This document shows, piece by piece, positions 7,976-16,965 of a stretch of 64,000 nt of DNA. Source of the DNA: JALHNI01 sp965229305 (lineage in GTDB: Bacteria > Acidobacteriota > Terriglobia > Bryobacterales > Bryobacteraceae). The stretch spans positions 141,783 through 205,782 of the forward strand of contig CBDDIZ010000029.1 of assembly GCA_965229305.1 (NCBI GenBank). Direction: 5' to 3'. The translations under genes and the position numbers were made by a program. Positions within the stretch are counted from its first letter, which is position 1. Each line of letters starts with the position of its first letter. The notes beneath the pieces are model-generated. The model worked only from the letters and a program-made list of their open reading frames with translations. It ran no database searches and was not told the origin of the DNA.

Positions 7976-9589
7976 ATGCGGATCCAAACATTCGACACCA
8001 CGCTCCGAGACGGCACGCAAGGCGAAGCCGTCTCTTTCACCGTCGAGGACAAACTCCGCATTGCGATTAAACTCGACGAACTCGGCATCGACTACATCGA
8101 GGGCGGCTGGCCCGGCTCCAACCCGAAGGACAAGGAGTTCTTCACCCGCGCCCTGCACCTTCATCTGAATCACGCCAAGCTTTGTGCCTTCGGTGCCACC
8201 CGCATGGCCAAGCTCACCGTCGAAACCGACCCCAGCGTGCAGGAACTCGCCAACGCCGGCACTCCCGCCGTCAGCATCTTCGGCAAAACCTGGGATCTGC
8301 ACGTGCACCGCGCCTTGGGCATCACCCTCGAAGAGAACCTCGTCCTCATTCGCGAAACCGTCGCCTACCTGAAGAGCAAAGGCAAGGAAGTCATCTACGA
8401 CGCCGAGCACTTCTTCGACGGCTACTACGCCAACTCGGACTATGCTCTCGACACGCTCGGTACCGCCCTCGCCGCCGGCGCCAGCGTCCTGTGCCTCTGC
8501 GACACCAATGGCGGCCGGATGCCCGAAGAGATCGCCGCGGCGACTGCCGCCGTGCGCGCGCGCTTCCCCGACGCCCGCCTCGGCATCCACGCCCACAACG
8601 ACTGCGAACTCGCCGTAGCGAATTCGCTCGCCGCTGTCGGCGCCGGCGCTACGCACGTCCAGGGCACCTTCAACGGCTATGGCGAACGCTGCGGCAACGC
8701 CAACCTGCCCAGCATCATTGCCAACCTCGAACTCAAGCAAGGCCACCAGACCATCGGCCCCGAGCGTGTCGCCCTGCTCACCCCCACCGCCCGCTTCATC
8801 GCCGACCTCGCCAACCTCCAGCTTCCCAATAACCAGGCCTTCGTCGGACCCAGCGCATTCGCCCACAAAGGCGGCATCCATGTCAGCGCCGTCCTCAAGG
8901 ACTCCCGCACCTACGAGCACATCCGCCCCGAGGCCGTCGGCAACGTCCAGCGCGTCCTCATGTCGGACCTCTCCGGCCGGGCCAACATCGTCCATAAGAC
9001 CACCGAAAAAGGCCTCCCCGAGCTCACCGAAGCCTCGCGCCGCGACCTCCTCGACCGCATCAAGCAACTCGAGTACGAAGGCTATGAGTTCGAAGCCGCT
9101 GAGGGCTCCTTCGAGCTCCTCGTGCACCAAGCCGCCCAACCCGCCTACTCGCCCTTCGAAGTGATTGCCTATGAAGTGATCACCCACGTGAACCAGAGCA
9201 AGGCCATCAAGCACACCGGCTCGGAAAGCGAAGCCACCGTCACCGTCCGCGTCGGCGAGAACGTCTACGTCGCTACCGCGCGCTCGCAGCAAGGCCCCGT
9301 GAACGCCCTGGACCAGGGTCTCCGCGAGTGCATCCAGAGCACCTATCCGCGCTGCGCCGAAGTGACGCTGGTCGATTACAAGGTGCGCGTCCGCGAAACC
9401 AACCGCGGCACCGGCTCGCGCGTCCGCGTGCTGATTAACTGGCACGATGGGGACCGCTCCTTCACCACCGTCGGCGTCTCCGAGAATATCCTCGAAGCAA
9501 GCTGGAAAGCCATGGTCGACGCCCTGCAGTTGCAGATTTACCGCACGCTGGCGCAGAAGCCGCTGCCCCAGGCCACCACCCAGGCTTAA
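7976..9589 (+). CDS. cimA: (R)-citramalate synthase
   Basis: 537 aa. It condenses acetyl-CoA and pyruvate to citramalate, starting the threonine-independent route to 2-oxobutyrate and isoleucine. The N-terminal TIM barrel begins with the family signature FDTTLRDGTQGEAVSF and has the HAHNDCELAVANS metal-binding motif near residue 205; the C-terminal third is the LeuA-type allosteric domain. Length and the start MRIQTFDTTLRDGTQGE fit the long CimA group rather than LeuA. The gene lies 85 nt after ilvC on the same strand, so its product feeds IlvB with 2-oxobutyrate. It overlaps the end of nadD by 4 nt. Confidence 0.93.
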   Translation: MRIQTFDTTLRDGTQGEAVSFTVEDKLRIAIKLDELGIDYIEGGWPGSNPKDKEFFTRALHLHLNHAKLCAFGATRMAKLTVETDPSVQELANAGTPAVSIFGKTWDLHVHRALGITLEENLVLIRETVAYLKSKGKEVIYDAEHFFDGYYANSDYALDTLGTALAAGASVLCLCDTNGGRMPEEIAAATAAVRARFPDARLGIHAHNDCELAVANSLAAVGAGATHVQGTFNGYGERCGNANLPSIIANLELKQGHQTIGPERVALLTPTARFIADLANLQLPNNQAFVGPSAFAHKGGIHVSAVLKDSRTYEHIRPEAVGNVQRVLMSDLSGRANIVHKTTEKGLPELTEASRRDLLDRIKQLEYEGYEFEAAEGSFELLVHQAAQPAYSPFEVIAYEVITHVNQSKAIKHTGSESEATVTVRVGENVYVATARSQQGPVNALDQGLRECIQSTYPRCAEVTLVDYKVRVRETNRGTGSRVRVLINWHDGDRSFTTVGVSENILEASWKAMVDALQLQIYRTLAQKPLPQATTQA

Positions 9590-10146
9590 GCGTAAAGCCC
9601 GCGCTCAGCGATGTAATCCATCACCGGCGCGGGCACATCCTTCGGCCGCTCCCCTGCCCTCAGCGCCGCCCGAATCTCGGACGAGGATGCCGTCAGGTTC
9701 AGGGAATCGAGTAGATGCACGGTGGCGCCGGGCACCGTCGGCACCGGATAGCCCGCGCGCGTCACCACGATGAACTCCGTCAGCAGCAGCACTTCCTGCC
9801 AGCGATACCACAGGTGCAATTCGGCAAACGCATCGACGCCGATCAGGAAGAAGAGCCGCGCCGGCATGTTCTGCCGCACCTTCAGCAGCGTCTCGATCGT
9901 ATAGCTACGCTCGGTGCCGGCTTCGAGTCGGCTCACCTCGAGCCGCGGATCGCCCGCGCACGCGAGTTCCAGCATCCGCACCCGATCTTCAAAGCCCGCG
10001 TAAGGCCCCGTCTGCTTGTGCGGCGGACGATTGTTGGGCACGAACCACACGCGGTCCAGTTGCTGAAAGCCGATCGCCGCGCGCGCCACTTCCAGATGTG
10101 CCGCGTGAACCGGATCGAACGTGCCGCCGTAGAGCGCGAGCCGCAA
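9586..10146 (-). CDS. nadD: nicotinate-nucleotide adenylyltransferase
   Basis: A 186-aa cytoplasmic nucleotidyltransferase that makes deamido-NAD from nicotinate mononucleotide and ATP. The nucleotide-binding motif GGTFDPVHAAH is near the N-terminus and the family's SSSEIR segment lies at about residue 158. Length is normal. It follows a DUF1080 gene on the minus strand with a 2-nt gap, so it is likely co-transcribed with it, and it converges on cimA with a 4-nt overlap of stop codons. Confidence 0.93.
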   Translation of the reverse strand: MRLALYGGTFDPVHAAHLEVARAAIGFQQLDRVWFVPNNRPPHKQTGPYAGFEDRVRMLELACAGDPRLEVSRLEAGTERSYTIETLLKVRQNMPARLFFLIGVDAFAELHLWYRWQEVLLLTEFIVVTRAGYPVPTVPGATVHLLDSLNLTASSSEIRAALRAGERPKDVPAPVMDYIAERGLYA

Positions 10147-10148
10147 CT

Positions 10149-10763
10149 CTACTTCAGTTCCTTGAGCCGCACGTCACGGAATTCCACGCGCATGTCCGGA
10201 CCCGCATGCAGTTGCAGCCCGAGAATGCCGGAAAGCTTCGCAGAGTCCTTCAGCTCGGCGGTGACCGTGCCGTTCAACGTCACGCGAATTTCGTCGCCTT
10301 TGCAGTAGATGGTGACGTCGTTCCAGTCGTTCGCCTTCACTACCTTCTCGCCCTTGCCCTTCCACCCGTTGACGATCACGCCGCGCTTGCCCTTCTCGTC
10401 ATAGATCGAGCCCCACCAGTTACCTTCGGCGGCATCGGCCTGCAGACCCTTCACCACCCAGCCCGGCATGATCTTCTCACTCCGGAACTGCACGCCGGTA
10501 TTGTGATTGCGCAGCTTGATCTGCAAACGCAGCTCGAAGTCGCCATATTCTTTTTCGGAGATCAGGAACGTGTTGCCCGCGATCTTGTTCCCGTCGGTGG
10601 ATCCCACCAGGATGCCCTTCTCCACCTTCCACAGCCGCGGATCGCCATCCCACCCATTTAAGTTCTTTCCATTGAAGATGGGCTTGAAGCCTTCCTTCTT
10701 TTCTTCTTTGGTCAGGGGGAATGCGAGGCAGGCGGCCATTAGGCCAACGAGAAAGAGCTTCAT
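10149..10763 (-). CDS. exported DUF1080 (3-keto-disaccharide hydrolase-like) protein
   Basis: A 204-aa protein with a cleavable-type N-terminus (MKLFLVGLMAACLAF) followed by one DUF1080 domain, a concanavalin-like beta-sandwich found in 3-keto-disaccharide hydrolases and many planctomycete and acidobacterial exported proteins. The typical FKPIFNGKNLNGW opening, the NHNTGVQFRS segment and the final GLQLHAGPDMRVEFRDVRL strand are all present. It probably acts in the periplasm on sugars; the enzyme activity is inferred from the family only. It precedes nadD closely and is followed upstream by rnhA (12-nt gap), all on the minus strand. Confidence 0.82.
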   Translation of the reverse strand: MKLFLVGLMAACLAFPLTKEEKKEGFKPIFNGKNLNGWDGDPRLWKVEKGILVGSTDGNKIAGNTFLISEKEYGDFELRLQIKLRNHNTGVQFRSEKIMPGWVVKGLQADAAEGNWWGSIYDEKGKRGVIVNGWKGKGEKVVKANDWNDVTIYCKGDEIRVTLNGTVTAELKDSAKLSGILGLQLHAGPDMRVEFRDVRLKELK

Positions 10764-10774
10764 CGGACCCGATT

Positions 10775-11227
10775 TTATCGCGAACCGCGTACTTGGCGCG
10801 CCGCCGCCGTCGCTAATTCATCGCACCGATTGTTGTCCGGATGATCCGCATGGCCTTTGGTCCACTTCCACACCGTGCGATGCCGTTGGTTCTGCGCATC
10901 GAGTTCTTCCCACAGGTCGCGATTCTTCACCGGCTGACGGTCCTTCGTCATCCAACCCTTGGCCTTCCAGCCCTCGATCCACTTGGTGATGCCGTTGCGC
11001 ATGTACTCGGAGTCCGTCGTGATCTCCACGTCGCACGCCTCGCGCAACGCCTTCAACCCTTCCACCGCCGCCGTCAGTTCCATGCGGTTGTTCGTGGTCT
11101 CGGCTTCGGACCCCACCAGCTCTTTCTTCTTATCGCCGTACCGCAAAATGGCGGCCCAACCGCCCGGCCCCGGGTTGCCAATGCACGCCCCGTCAGTGAT
11201 CAACTGCACTTTCTTGATTTCGGACAT
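10775..11227 (-). CDS. rnhA: ribonuclease HI
   Basis: A 150-aa enzyme that cuts the RNA strand of RNA/DNA hybrids, removing primers and R-loops. All four acidic catalytic positions can be placed: Asp in LITDGACIGNPGPGGWA, Glu in NNRMELTAA, Asp in ITTDSEYM and Asp in KGHADHPDNNRCDELA. Length is typical of single-domain RNase HI. dusB ends 3 nt upstream on the same strand, so dusB-rnhA form a transcription unit. Confidence 0.95.
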   Translation of the reverse strand: MSEIKKVQLITDGACIGNPGPGGWAAILRYGDKKKELVGSEAETTNNRMELTAAVEGLKALREACDVEITTDSEYMRNGITKWIEGWKAKGWMTKDRQPVKNRDLWEELDAQNQRHRTVWKWTKGHADHPDNNRCDELATAAARQVRGSR

Positions 11228-11230
11228 GTC

Positions 11231-12253
11231 CTAAGCGGCCACCAACTCCTCAGCGAAAAACTCATCCACCCGGGCGATGATCGCCTCCGCCGTCTTCTCG
11301 CCATAGATCGAAACGCGCAGCTTCGCGCCGTTCCGGACGCCATGCGTGAAGTACGTCGTGAACTGCTTCATTTTCCCCACGATGTCGAGCGACTCCTGAT
11401 CCACCAGCATCTGGAAATACTGCCGCATGATCCGGTAGCGCATCTCTTCGGTCGGCGGACGGTAGACGCCCGTCGCCAGGTACTCGCCAATCTCGCGGAA
11501 GATCCACGGATTCGACGCCGCCGTCCGGCCCACCATCACCGCGTCGCAACCCGTCTCGCGCACCATGCGCACCGCGTCCTCGGGCGTGCGGATGTCGCCA
11601 TTGCCGATCACCGGCAGCTTTGTCGCTTGCTTTAACTCGGCAATCCAAGGCCAATGCGCGATGCCGGAGTAGCCCTGCTCCCGCGTCCGCGCGTGCATCG
11701 CCACCGCCGCCAGGCCATTGTCCTCGGCGATCTGCCCCATCTGCCGATACACCAGCTCCCGATCGTTCCAGCCGGCCCGAAATTTACACGTCAACGGAAT
11801 CGAGATCGCCGCGCGCACCGCACTGAGAATCTGATTCACCAGCGGCAAATCGCGCAACAAACCGGAACCGCCGTTGCAGGTCACCACCTTCTTCACCGGA
11901 CACCCAAAGTTGATGTCCACCGCGTCGAACCCTTGGGCCTCGCAAATGCGCGCCGCCTCCGCCATCACCACCGGATCGGAGCCGAACAACTGCGCCGCAA
12001 TCGGATGCTCGTCCGGCTGGAAGGCCAAGTACTTCTTGCACTTGTGCTCCTTGGCGCTCTTAGCCGACTTCACAATCCCGTGCGAGGAGGTGAACTCGGT
12101 CATCAGCAGGCCACAGTAGCCTTGCTCGCGAATCAGGCGGCGGAATACGGTGTCGGTCACGCCGGCCATCGGCGCCAGGACTGTCGCCGGAGTGACGTCC
12201 ACCGAAGGCGATTTCGGGCTGTTTAACCGGTAAGTGGCGGGGAACTCGATCAT
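11231..12253 (-). CDS. dusB: tRNA-dihydrouridine synthase (DusB type)
   Basis: A 340-aa flavoenzyme that reduces specific uridines in tRNA to dihydrouridine with FMN and NADPH. Family features in order: APMAGVTDTVFRRLIRE at the N-terminus, NFGCPVKKVV, the catalytic-cysteine segment VTCNGGSGLLRD near residue 105, KFRAGW, and the phosphate-binding NGDI and MVGRTAASNPWIF segments. The ATG is preceded by a GAGGAAG RBS and, further up, by a promoter whose -35 lies inside an 18-bp palindrome (12286-12303). It heads the dusB-rnhA-DUF1080-nadD run. Confidence 0.93.
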   Translation of the reverse strand: MIEFPATYRLNSPKSPSVDVTPATVLAPMAGVTDTVFRRLIREQGYCGLLMTEFTSSHGIVKSAKSAKEHKCKKYLAFQPDEHPIAAQLFGSDPVVMAEAARICEAQGFDAVDINFGCPVKKVVTCNGGSGLLRDLPLVNQILSAVRAAISIPLTCKFRAGWNDRELVYRQMGQIAEDNGLAAVAMHARTREQGYSGIAHWPWIAELKQATKLPVIGNGDIRTPEDAVRMVRETGCDAVMVGRTAASNPWIFREIGEYLATGVYRPPTEEMRYRIMRQYFQMLVDQESLDIVGKMKQFTTYFTHGVRNGAKLRVSIYGEKTAEAIIARVDEFFAEELVAA

Positions 12254-12265
12254 CTCGCTTCCTCT

Positions 12266-12303
12266 ATCTTACCGTGTCCCACCAAGTGGTTGAAATCAAC
12301 CAC
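12266..12303 (-). promoter_or_regulatory. dusB promoter overlapped by a palindrome
   Basis: On the minus strand, TAAGAT (12266-12271) is the -10 and TTCAAC (12289-12294) a weak -35, with a 17-nt spacer. The -35 sits inside a perfect inverted repeat, GTGGTTGA-AA-TCAACCAC (12286-12303). Such a repeat at the -35 is a typical place for a repressor or activator dimer. It also lies in the 5' region of the divergent glycine-zipper gene, so it could control both. No candidate regulator is adjacent. Confidence 0.45.
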
Positions 12304-12369
12304 GTTGCGGCCGAAAACAGCCTGCAACTTGTTACGCGGCGGATGCGTTTGATCCTTAGGAACAGTCGT

Positions 12370-13338
12370 ATGAATAAGAATATCCTCGCAGCTTTCGGAA
12401 TCGGCGCCCTGTTGGCCGGCGGCGGCGCGTATCTGTTGACCTCGAACAGCCGGCCCGCGCCGGTAGAAATCACCTCCAAGACCACGGAGCAGCCCCTCAC
12501 GCCGGAGCCGGAAAAGCCCTCCCCGGTGGCCGAGGAGCCCGCCCCGGCCCCCGCTCCCCCGCCGCCTGCTCCCGTCTATCGAGAGCCGCGGCCGGCGCCG
12601 AAGAAGGTGATCGCCAAGGCGGCCCCCAAAGCGGAAGAGCCGATGAAGATCGAAATTCCCGCCTCGGTGGCCACCCAGCCGGCCGTCGTGATCCCGCCGC
12701 AGGAAGCGCCCAAGCCTGTCGTCCACGGCGATGCCAAACCGGCCCCGGCGCCCGTCGAAATCCGCAAGCCGGACCCGGTCGCTGAAGAAGCGCGCCGCAA
12801 GCAGCGCGAGCCCGCGCGCGTCACCATCCCCGCCGGCACCCAGATCGTGGTGCGCCTCCAGGAGACGCTGACGGCCGACAAGATGCAGCCGGGCGACACG
12901 TTCCACGCCACGCTCGACGCGCCGCTCGAAGTCGGCGGCTTTGCGATCGCCGAACGCGGTGCCCGCGCCGTGGGCCGCATCGTCGAGAGCGACCGCGCCG
13001 GTCGCGTCAAGGGCGTCTCGAAGCTCGCCATCGAGCTCACGCAGTTCACCTCGTCGGACGGGCAAACGGTCTCCATTCAGACCGAAGCCTTCAACCGCGA
13101 AGGCAATACGTCGAAGAAGGCCGACGCCGCTAAGATCGGCGCCGGTGCGGCCGTCGGCGCGGCTCTGGGCGCCATCTTTGGCGGCGGTAAAGGTGCGGCG
13201 ATCGGAGCAGGTGCCGGTGGCGGCGCGGGCGCCGGCACCGTGCTGATGACCCGCGGCAAGCCCGCCGTCATTGAAGTGGAAACGCGCGTGCCCTTCCAGA
13301 TCCGCTCGGACGTCGTCGTCACCGAGCGCATTCGCTAA
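12370..13338 (+). CDS. membrane-anchored or exported glycine-zipper protein
   Basis: 322 aa from the ATG at 12370, which has an AGGA motif upstream. The longer frame from 12274 would run across the palindrome and put 32 non-conserved residues before the membrane segment. Order: Lys-containing N-terminus and hydrophobic helix (about 5-22), a Pro/Ala/Lys-rich linker (about 30-150), a compact beta domain (VTIPAGTQIVVRLQETL onward), a glycine zipper (GAALGAIFGGGKGAAIGAG) and a short beta tail. The gene at 60595-61147 shares the beta domain plus zipper, so these are paralogues. Probably cell-envelope associated; function unknown. It converges on rmuC with adjacent stop codons. Confidence 0.75.
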   Translation: MNKNILAAFGIGALLAGGGAYLLTSNSRPAPVEITSKTTEQPLTPEPEKPSPVAEEPAPAPAPPPPAPVYREPRPAPKKVIAKAAPKAEEPMKIEIPASVATQPAVVIPPQEAPKPVVHGDAKPAPAPVEIRKPDPVAEEARRKQREPARVTIPAGTQIVVRLQETLTADKMQPGDTFHATLDAPLEVGGFAIAERGARAVGRIVESDRAGRVKGVSKLAIELTQFTSSDGQTVSIQTEAFNREGNTSKKADAAKIGAGAAVGAALGAIFGGGKGAAIGAGAGGGAGAGTVLMTRGKPAVIEVETRVPFQIRSDVVVTERIR

Positions 13339-14493
13339 CTACTCGTCGTCTGGAACATCGAAGAGGCCGGGCAGCGGAAGATTCTTCTGCGTACCGACCT
13401 CTTCGACATCTCGTAACCGCCGATTCACCGCTCGCGTGCGCACCTGCGCCTCATCGATCGCCACGGCGGCTTCCTCAATCTTCTTCTTCACCTTATCGAG
13501 CGCCTGGCCGTAGCGCGCAAACTCCGTCTTCGCCTCGCCCAGCACCTTCCAGACTTCGCTCGAACGCTTCTGAATCGCCAGCGTCCGGAACCCCATCTGC
13601 AAGCTGTTCAGCAGTGCCGCGAGCGTCATCGGGCCGGCCACCACGATGCGTTGCTCCGTCTGCAGGTACTCCGCCAGCCCCGGCCGCCGCAGGACCTCCG
13701 AATACAGTCCCTCAGTCGGCAGAAACATGATGGCGAAGTCCGTGGTCAGCGGCGGCTCCACGTACTTCTCACGAATGGTACGAGCCTGGAGTTTGATCGC
13801 GTTCTCGAGTTGCTTGGCGGCGGGCTCCACCGCTTCGGGCACGCCTGTCTCGATCGCTTCAAGCAGGCGCTGATAGGCGTCTGCCGGGAACTTCGCATCG
13901 AGTGGTAGCCAGACCGGAATTTCGCCGGAATTGCCCGGCAGCCGGATCGCAAACTCCACGCGTTCGTTGGTGCCGCGCGTGGCCACATTGCGCGCGAATT
14001 GGTCGGGTGAGAGGACCTGCTCAAGCAACGAACCTAACTGCACTTCGCCCCACGTGCCACGTGTCCGCACGTTGCTGAGCACCTTCTTGAGATCGCCTAC
14101 GCCGGCCGCGAGCGTCTGCATCTCGCCCAGCCCGCGGTGGACCTGTTCCAGCCGCTCGGAGACGGATTTGAAGGACTCTGTGAAGCGGCGGTCGAGGTTC
14201 TCCTGCAGCTTCTCATCGACGGTCGCGCGGATCTGTTCGAGTTGACGCGCGCCGTCCTGTTGCACATCGCGCAGGCGGTCGTCGAGTAAGCCCCGCATGG
14301 AGTCGCCCTGCCGCAGAATCGCGAGCGAGAGCTCTTCGCGCACTTCGCGAGCCGCGGCGCGGCTATCCTCGCGGACCGAGCGTTCGAGTTGTTCCACCCA
14401 AGCGGGCGTCGCCGGCGCGCCCTTGCCGAAGCGACCTAATAGGAGGCCCAGGCCCACCGCCAGCAACACCGCAATCAGGAGAGTCGCATCCAT
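13339..14493 (-). CDS. rmuC: DNA recombination protein RmuC
   Basis: A 384-aa RmuC-family protein: one N-terminal hydrophobic helix (MDATLLIAVLLAVGLGLLLG), a long coiled coil (about 30-135), then the RmuC nuclease-like domain beginning around GTWGEVQLGSLLEQVL and containing VWLPLDAKFP and the TDFAIMFLPTEGLYSE segment. RmuC limits inversions and rearrangements between inverted repeats in E. coli; its precise activity is still inferred. It lies 12 nt downstream of the thymidine phosphorylase gene on the same strand. Confidence 0.92.
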   Translation of the reverse strand: MDATLLIAVLLAVGLGLLLGRFGKGAPATPAWVEQLERSVREDSRAAAREVREELSLAILRQGDSMRGLLDDRLRDVQQDGARQLEQIRATVDEKLQENLDRRFTESFKSVSERLEQVHRGLGEMQTLAAGVGDLKKVLSNVRTRGTWGEVQLGSLLEQVLSPDQFARNVATRGTNERVEFAIRLPGNSGEIPVWLPLDAKFPADAYQRLLEAIETGVPEAVEPAAKQLENAIKLQARTIREKYVEPPLTTDFAIMFLPTEGLYSEVLRRPGLAEYLQTEQRIVVAGPMTLAALLNSLQMGFRTLAIQKRSSEVWKVLGEAKTEFARYGQALDKVKKKIEEAAVAIDEAQVRTRAVNRRLRDVEEVGTQKNLPLPGLFDVPDDE

Positions 14494-14505
14494 GGCGACG
14501 CGTGC

Positions 14506-15810
14506 TTAGCTCGCGACTTCGAGGATGAGTTCACGTTCTTCCGGAGCCGACTGAGAGATACGGAAGGCGTCTTCCACCATCTCGGCGGCTTCTTCCACTT
14601 GCGCGTCGTTGGTGTAGTAGATGCGGCAGAGGATGGCGCCGGAATCCATCTTCTGGCCGACCTTGGTCTCGAGGATCACGCCCACCGCGTGATCGATGGA
14701 ATCGTCCTTGGCGTCGCGGCCCGCGCCGATCATCGAGGAGGCCTTGCCGATCAGTTCGGCGTCGATCGCACTGATGTAGCCGCCGCGGGGCGACGTGATT
14801 TCACGCGCGCCGGTCGCATTGGGGAGCAGTTCGAACTGGTCGAGCACCGCCGGGTTGCCGCCCTGCGCCTGGATCACCTGCTTCAGCTTGCGATAGCCCG
14901 AGCCATCGAGCAGCTTGGACTGAGCCAGTTCGCGCGCTTCGTCGATGGTCTTGGTGACCTTACCGACAAAGATCATGCGCGCAGCGAGTTCGAGCGAGAG
15001 ACGGGTCAGGTCGACCGGGCCCGCGTTCTGGAGAGTCTGCGAGACTTCCATCACTTCGAGCGCGTTGCCGACGGCGAAGCCGAGCGGCTGGTTCATGTCG
15101 GTGATCAGAGCCTGCACGCGGCGGTCGAGTCGGCGGCCAATGCCGACCATCATCTGCGCCAGACGGCGGGCTTCCACTTGCCGCTTCATGAAGGCGCCGC
15201 TGCCGACTTTGACGTCGAGCACAATCGCGTCTAAACCGACCGCGATCTTCTTCGACATGATCGAGCTGGCGATCAGCGGAATGCTTTCCACCGTGGCGGT
15301 GGAATCACGCAGCGCATAGAGCTTACCGTCCGCCGGAGTGATCTCGGGCGTCTGGCCAATGAAGGCCAAGCCGGTCTCGCGCAACTGCGCTTTGAATTCG
15401 TCGATCGTGAGGTTGGTGCGGAACCCTGGGATCGATTCGAGCTTGTCGAGCGTACCGCCCGTATGACCGAGCGCGCGTCCGGAGATCATCGGGACCACCA
15501 CGCCGGCCGCGGCCGCCAAGGGCGCCGCAATCAGGCTGGTCTTGTCGCCGACGCCGCCGGTCGAATGCTTGTCGACCTTCGGGCCGGGGATATCGGAGAG
15601 ATCCACCGTCGAGCCGCTGGCGATAATCGCGTCGGTGAGAGCGCTCACTTCGCGATCCGTCATGCCGGAATGAAACACGGCCATCAGGAACGCCGACACC
15701 TGATAATCAGGAATGCTGCCGCCGGAATAGCCTTCGATCAGGTGGCGGATTTCTTCCACCGCCAACTCTTCGCCGTCCCGCTTCCGTTGAATAAGGTCCA
15801 CTGTACGCAT
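14506..15810 (-). CDS. deoA: thymidine / pyrimidine-nucleoside phosphorylase
   Basis: 434 aa from the ATG at 15810, preceded by GGAG about 6 nt away; the frame opens at 15831 but those 7 extra residues are not conserved-looking. It phosphorolyses thymidine or uridine to base and (deoxy)ribose-1-phosphate in nucleoside salvage. The phosphate-binding segment KHSTGGVGDKTSLI and the family signature SGRALGHTGGTLDKLESIPG are clear. The deoA and pdp types are close; the name chosen here is the general one. It is followed by rmuC and is divergent from mqnC. Confidence 0.9.
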   Translation of the reverse strand: MRTVDLIQRKRDGEELAVEEIRHLIEGYSGGSIPDYQVSAFLMAVFHSGMTDREVSALTDAIIASGSTVDLSDIPGPKVDKHSTGGVGDKTSLIAAPLAAAAGVVVPMISGRALGHTGGTLDKLESIPGFRTNLTIDEFKAQLRETGLAFIGQTPEITPADGKLYALRDSTATVESIPLIASSIMSKKIAVGLDAIVLDVKVGSGAFMKRQVEARRLAQMMVGIGRRLDRRVQALITDMNQPLGFAVGNALEVMEVSQTLQNAGPVDLTRLSLELAARMIFVGKVTKTIDEARELAQSKLLDGSGYRKLKQVIQAQGGNPAVLDQFELLPNATGAREITSPRGGYISAIDAELIGKASSMIGAGRDAKDDSIDHAVGVILETKVGQKMDSGAILCRIYYTNDAQVEEAAEMVEDAFRISQSAPEERELILEVAS

Positions 15811-15919
15811 GTCGAACTCCAAGGTTATCATCCCGCTTGAGCCTTTGTAAAGCCTTCAAAATCAAGGATATTTTGCTCGACTTCTCTTATCGGCCAGCCT
15901 TTGCTATGCTAGACGTGGA

Positions 15920-16954
15920 ATGACTCGCGCCGAAGCGCTCGATCGCTTCCGCTCCCCGGATCTGCTGGCCTTGGGGGCCGAAGCGCAAGCCGTCCGCCGG
16001 CAGCACCACGCCGAGCCGATCGTCAGCTATCAGATCGATCGCAACATCAACTACACCAACTTCTGCACCGAGTACTGCAGCTTCTGTAACTTCTACCGCC
16101 CTCCCCGCAGCGCCGAAGGCTACGTGCTTTCGCACGAGACGATCTTCCAGAAGATCCGCGAAACCATTGCGTTAGGCGGTACCGGCATCCTGTTGCAGGG
16201 CGGCCTGCACCCGGATTTGAAGATCGAATGGTACGAAGACCTGCTGCGGGCGATGCGCAATGAGTTCGGTGACCAGATCTGGCTCCACTGCTTCTCGGCC
16301 CCGGAGATCACCAACATCGCTAATGTAAGCGGCCTGACACTCAAGGACACTTTGCTCCGCCTGCGCGACGCCGGTCTCCAGAGCGTGCCTGGCGGGGGTG
16401 CTGAAATTCTCGACGACGCCGTGCGGCACCGGATCAGCCGCCTGAAGTGTTCGGTGAACGAATGGGTGGACGTCCACCGGACGGCGCATTCGATTGGGAT
16501 GCAGACGACCGCGACGATGATGTTCGGCTGCGGCGAGACGTACGAGCAGCGCGTGAATCACTTCGAAGTCGTGCGGCAGATTCAGGAAGAGACCGGCGGC
16601 TTTACGGCGTTTATTGCCTGGCCCTTCCAGCGCGACGACACCTCGCTCGGGCGCTTCATCAAGCAGGAAGCCACGGCGGTGGATTATCTGAAAACCCTCG
16701 CCATTTCGCGGCTTTACCTCGACAACATTCCGAACGTGCAATCGAGCTGGCTTACCGTGGGCCACAAGCTTTGCCAGTTGGGCTTGAGCTTTGGCGCCAA
16801 TGACGTCGGAAGTATTATGATTGAAGAGAACGTGGTGTCTCAGGCCGGAGCCCACTACCAGTCCACGACCGAACAGTTGCGGACCTTGATTCGCGGGGCC
16901 GGCTACATTCCGAAGCAACGCGATACCCTGTACCGCACGTATTACCTTCAGTAA
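15920..16954 (+). CDS. mqnC: cyclic dehypoxanthinyl futalosine synthase
   Basis: A 344-aa radical-SAM enzyme of the futalosine route to menaquinone. The [4Fe-4S] cluster cysteines are in CTEYCSFCNF (CX3CX2C) near residue 50, followed by conserved MqnC blocks (LLQGGLHPDL, LHCFSAPEI, VPGGGAEIL, AFIAWPFQRDDT). The other mqn genes are not in this window. A TATGCT hexamer lies 9 nt before the ATG and there is almost no Shine-Dalgarno, so the transcript may be leaderless or nearly so. The presence of mqnC implies a menaquinone-based respiratory chain. Confidence 0.93.
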   Translation: MTRAEALDRFRSPDLLALGAEAQAVRRQHHAEPIVSYQIDRNINYTNFCTEYCSFCNFYRPPRSAEGYVLSHETIFQKIRETIALGGTGILLQGGLHPDLKIEWYEDLLRAMRNEFGDQIWLHCFSAPEITNIANVSGLTLKDTLLRLRDAGLQSVPGGGAEILDDAVRHRISRLKCSVNEWVDVHRTAHSIGMQTTATMMFGCGETYEQRVNHFEVVRQIQEETGGFTAFIAWPFQRDDTSLGRFIKQEATAVDYLKTLAISRLYLDNIPNVQSSWLTVGHKLCQLGLSFGANDVGSIMIEENVVSQAGAHYQSTTEQLRTLIRGAGYIPKQRDTLYRTYYLQ

Positions 16955-16965
16955 CCGAAACTTCC

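Noticed and set aside
7961..9445. Minus-strand open frame of 494 codons across cimA
   Set aside because: Antisense shadow; cimA has full family motifs on the plus strand.
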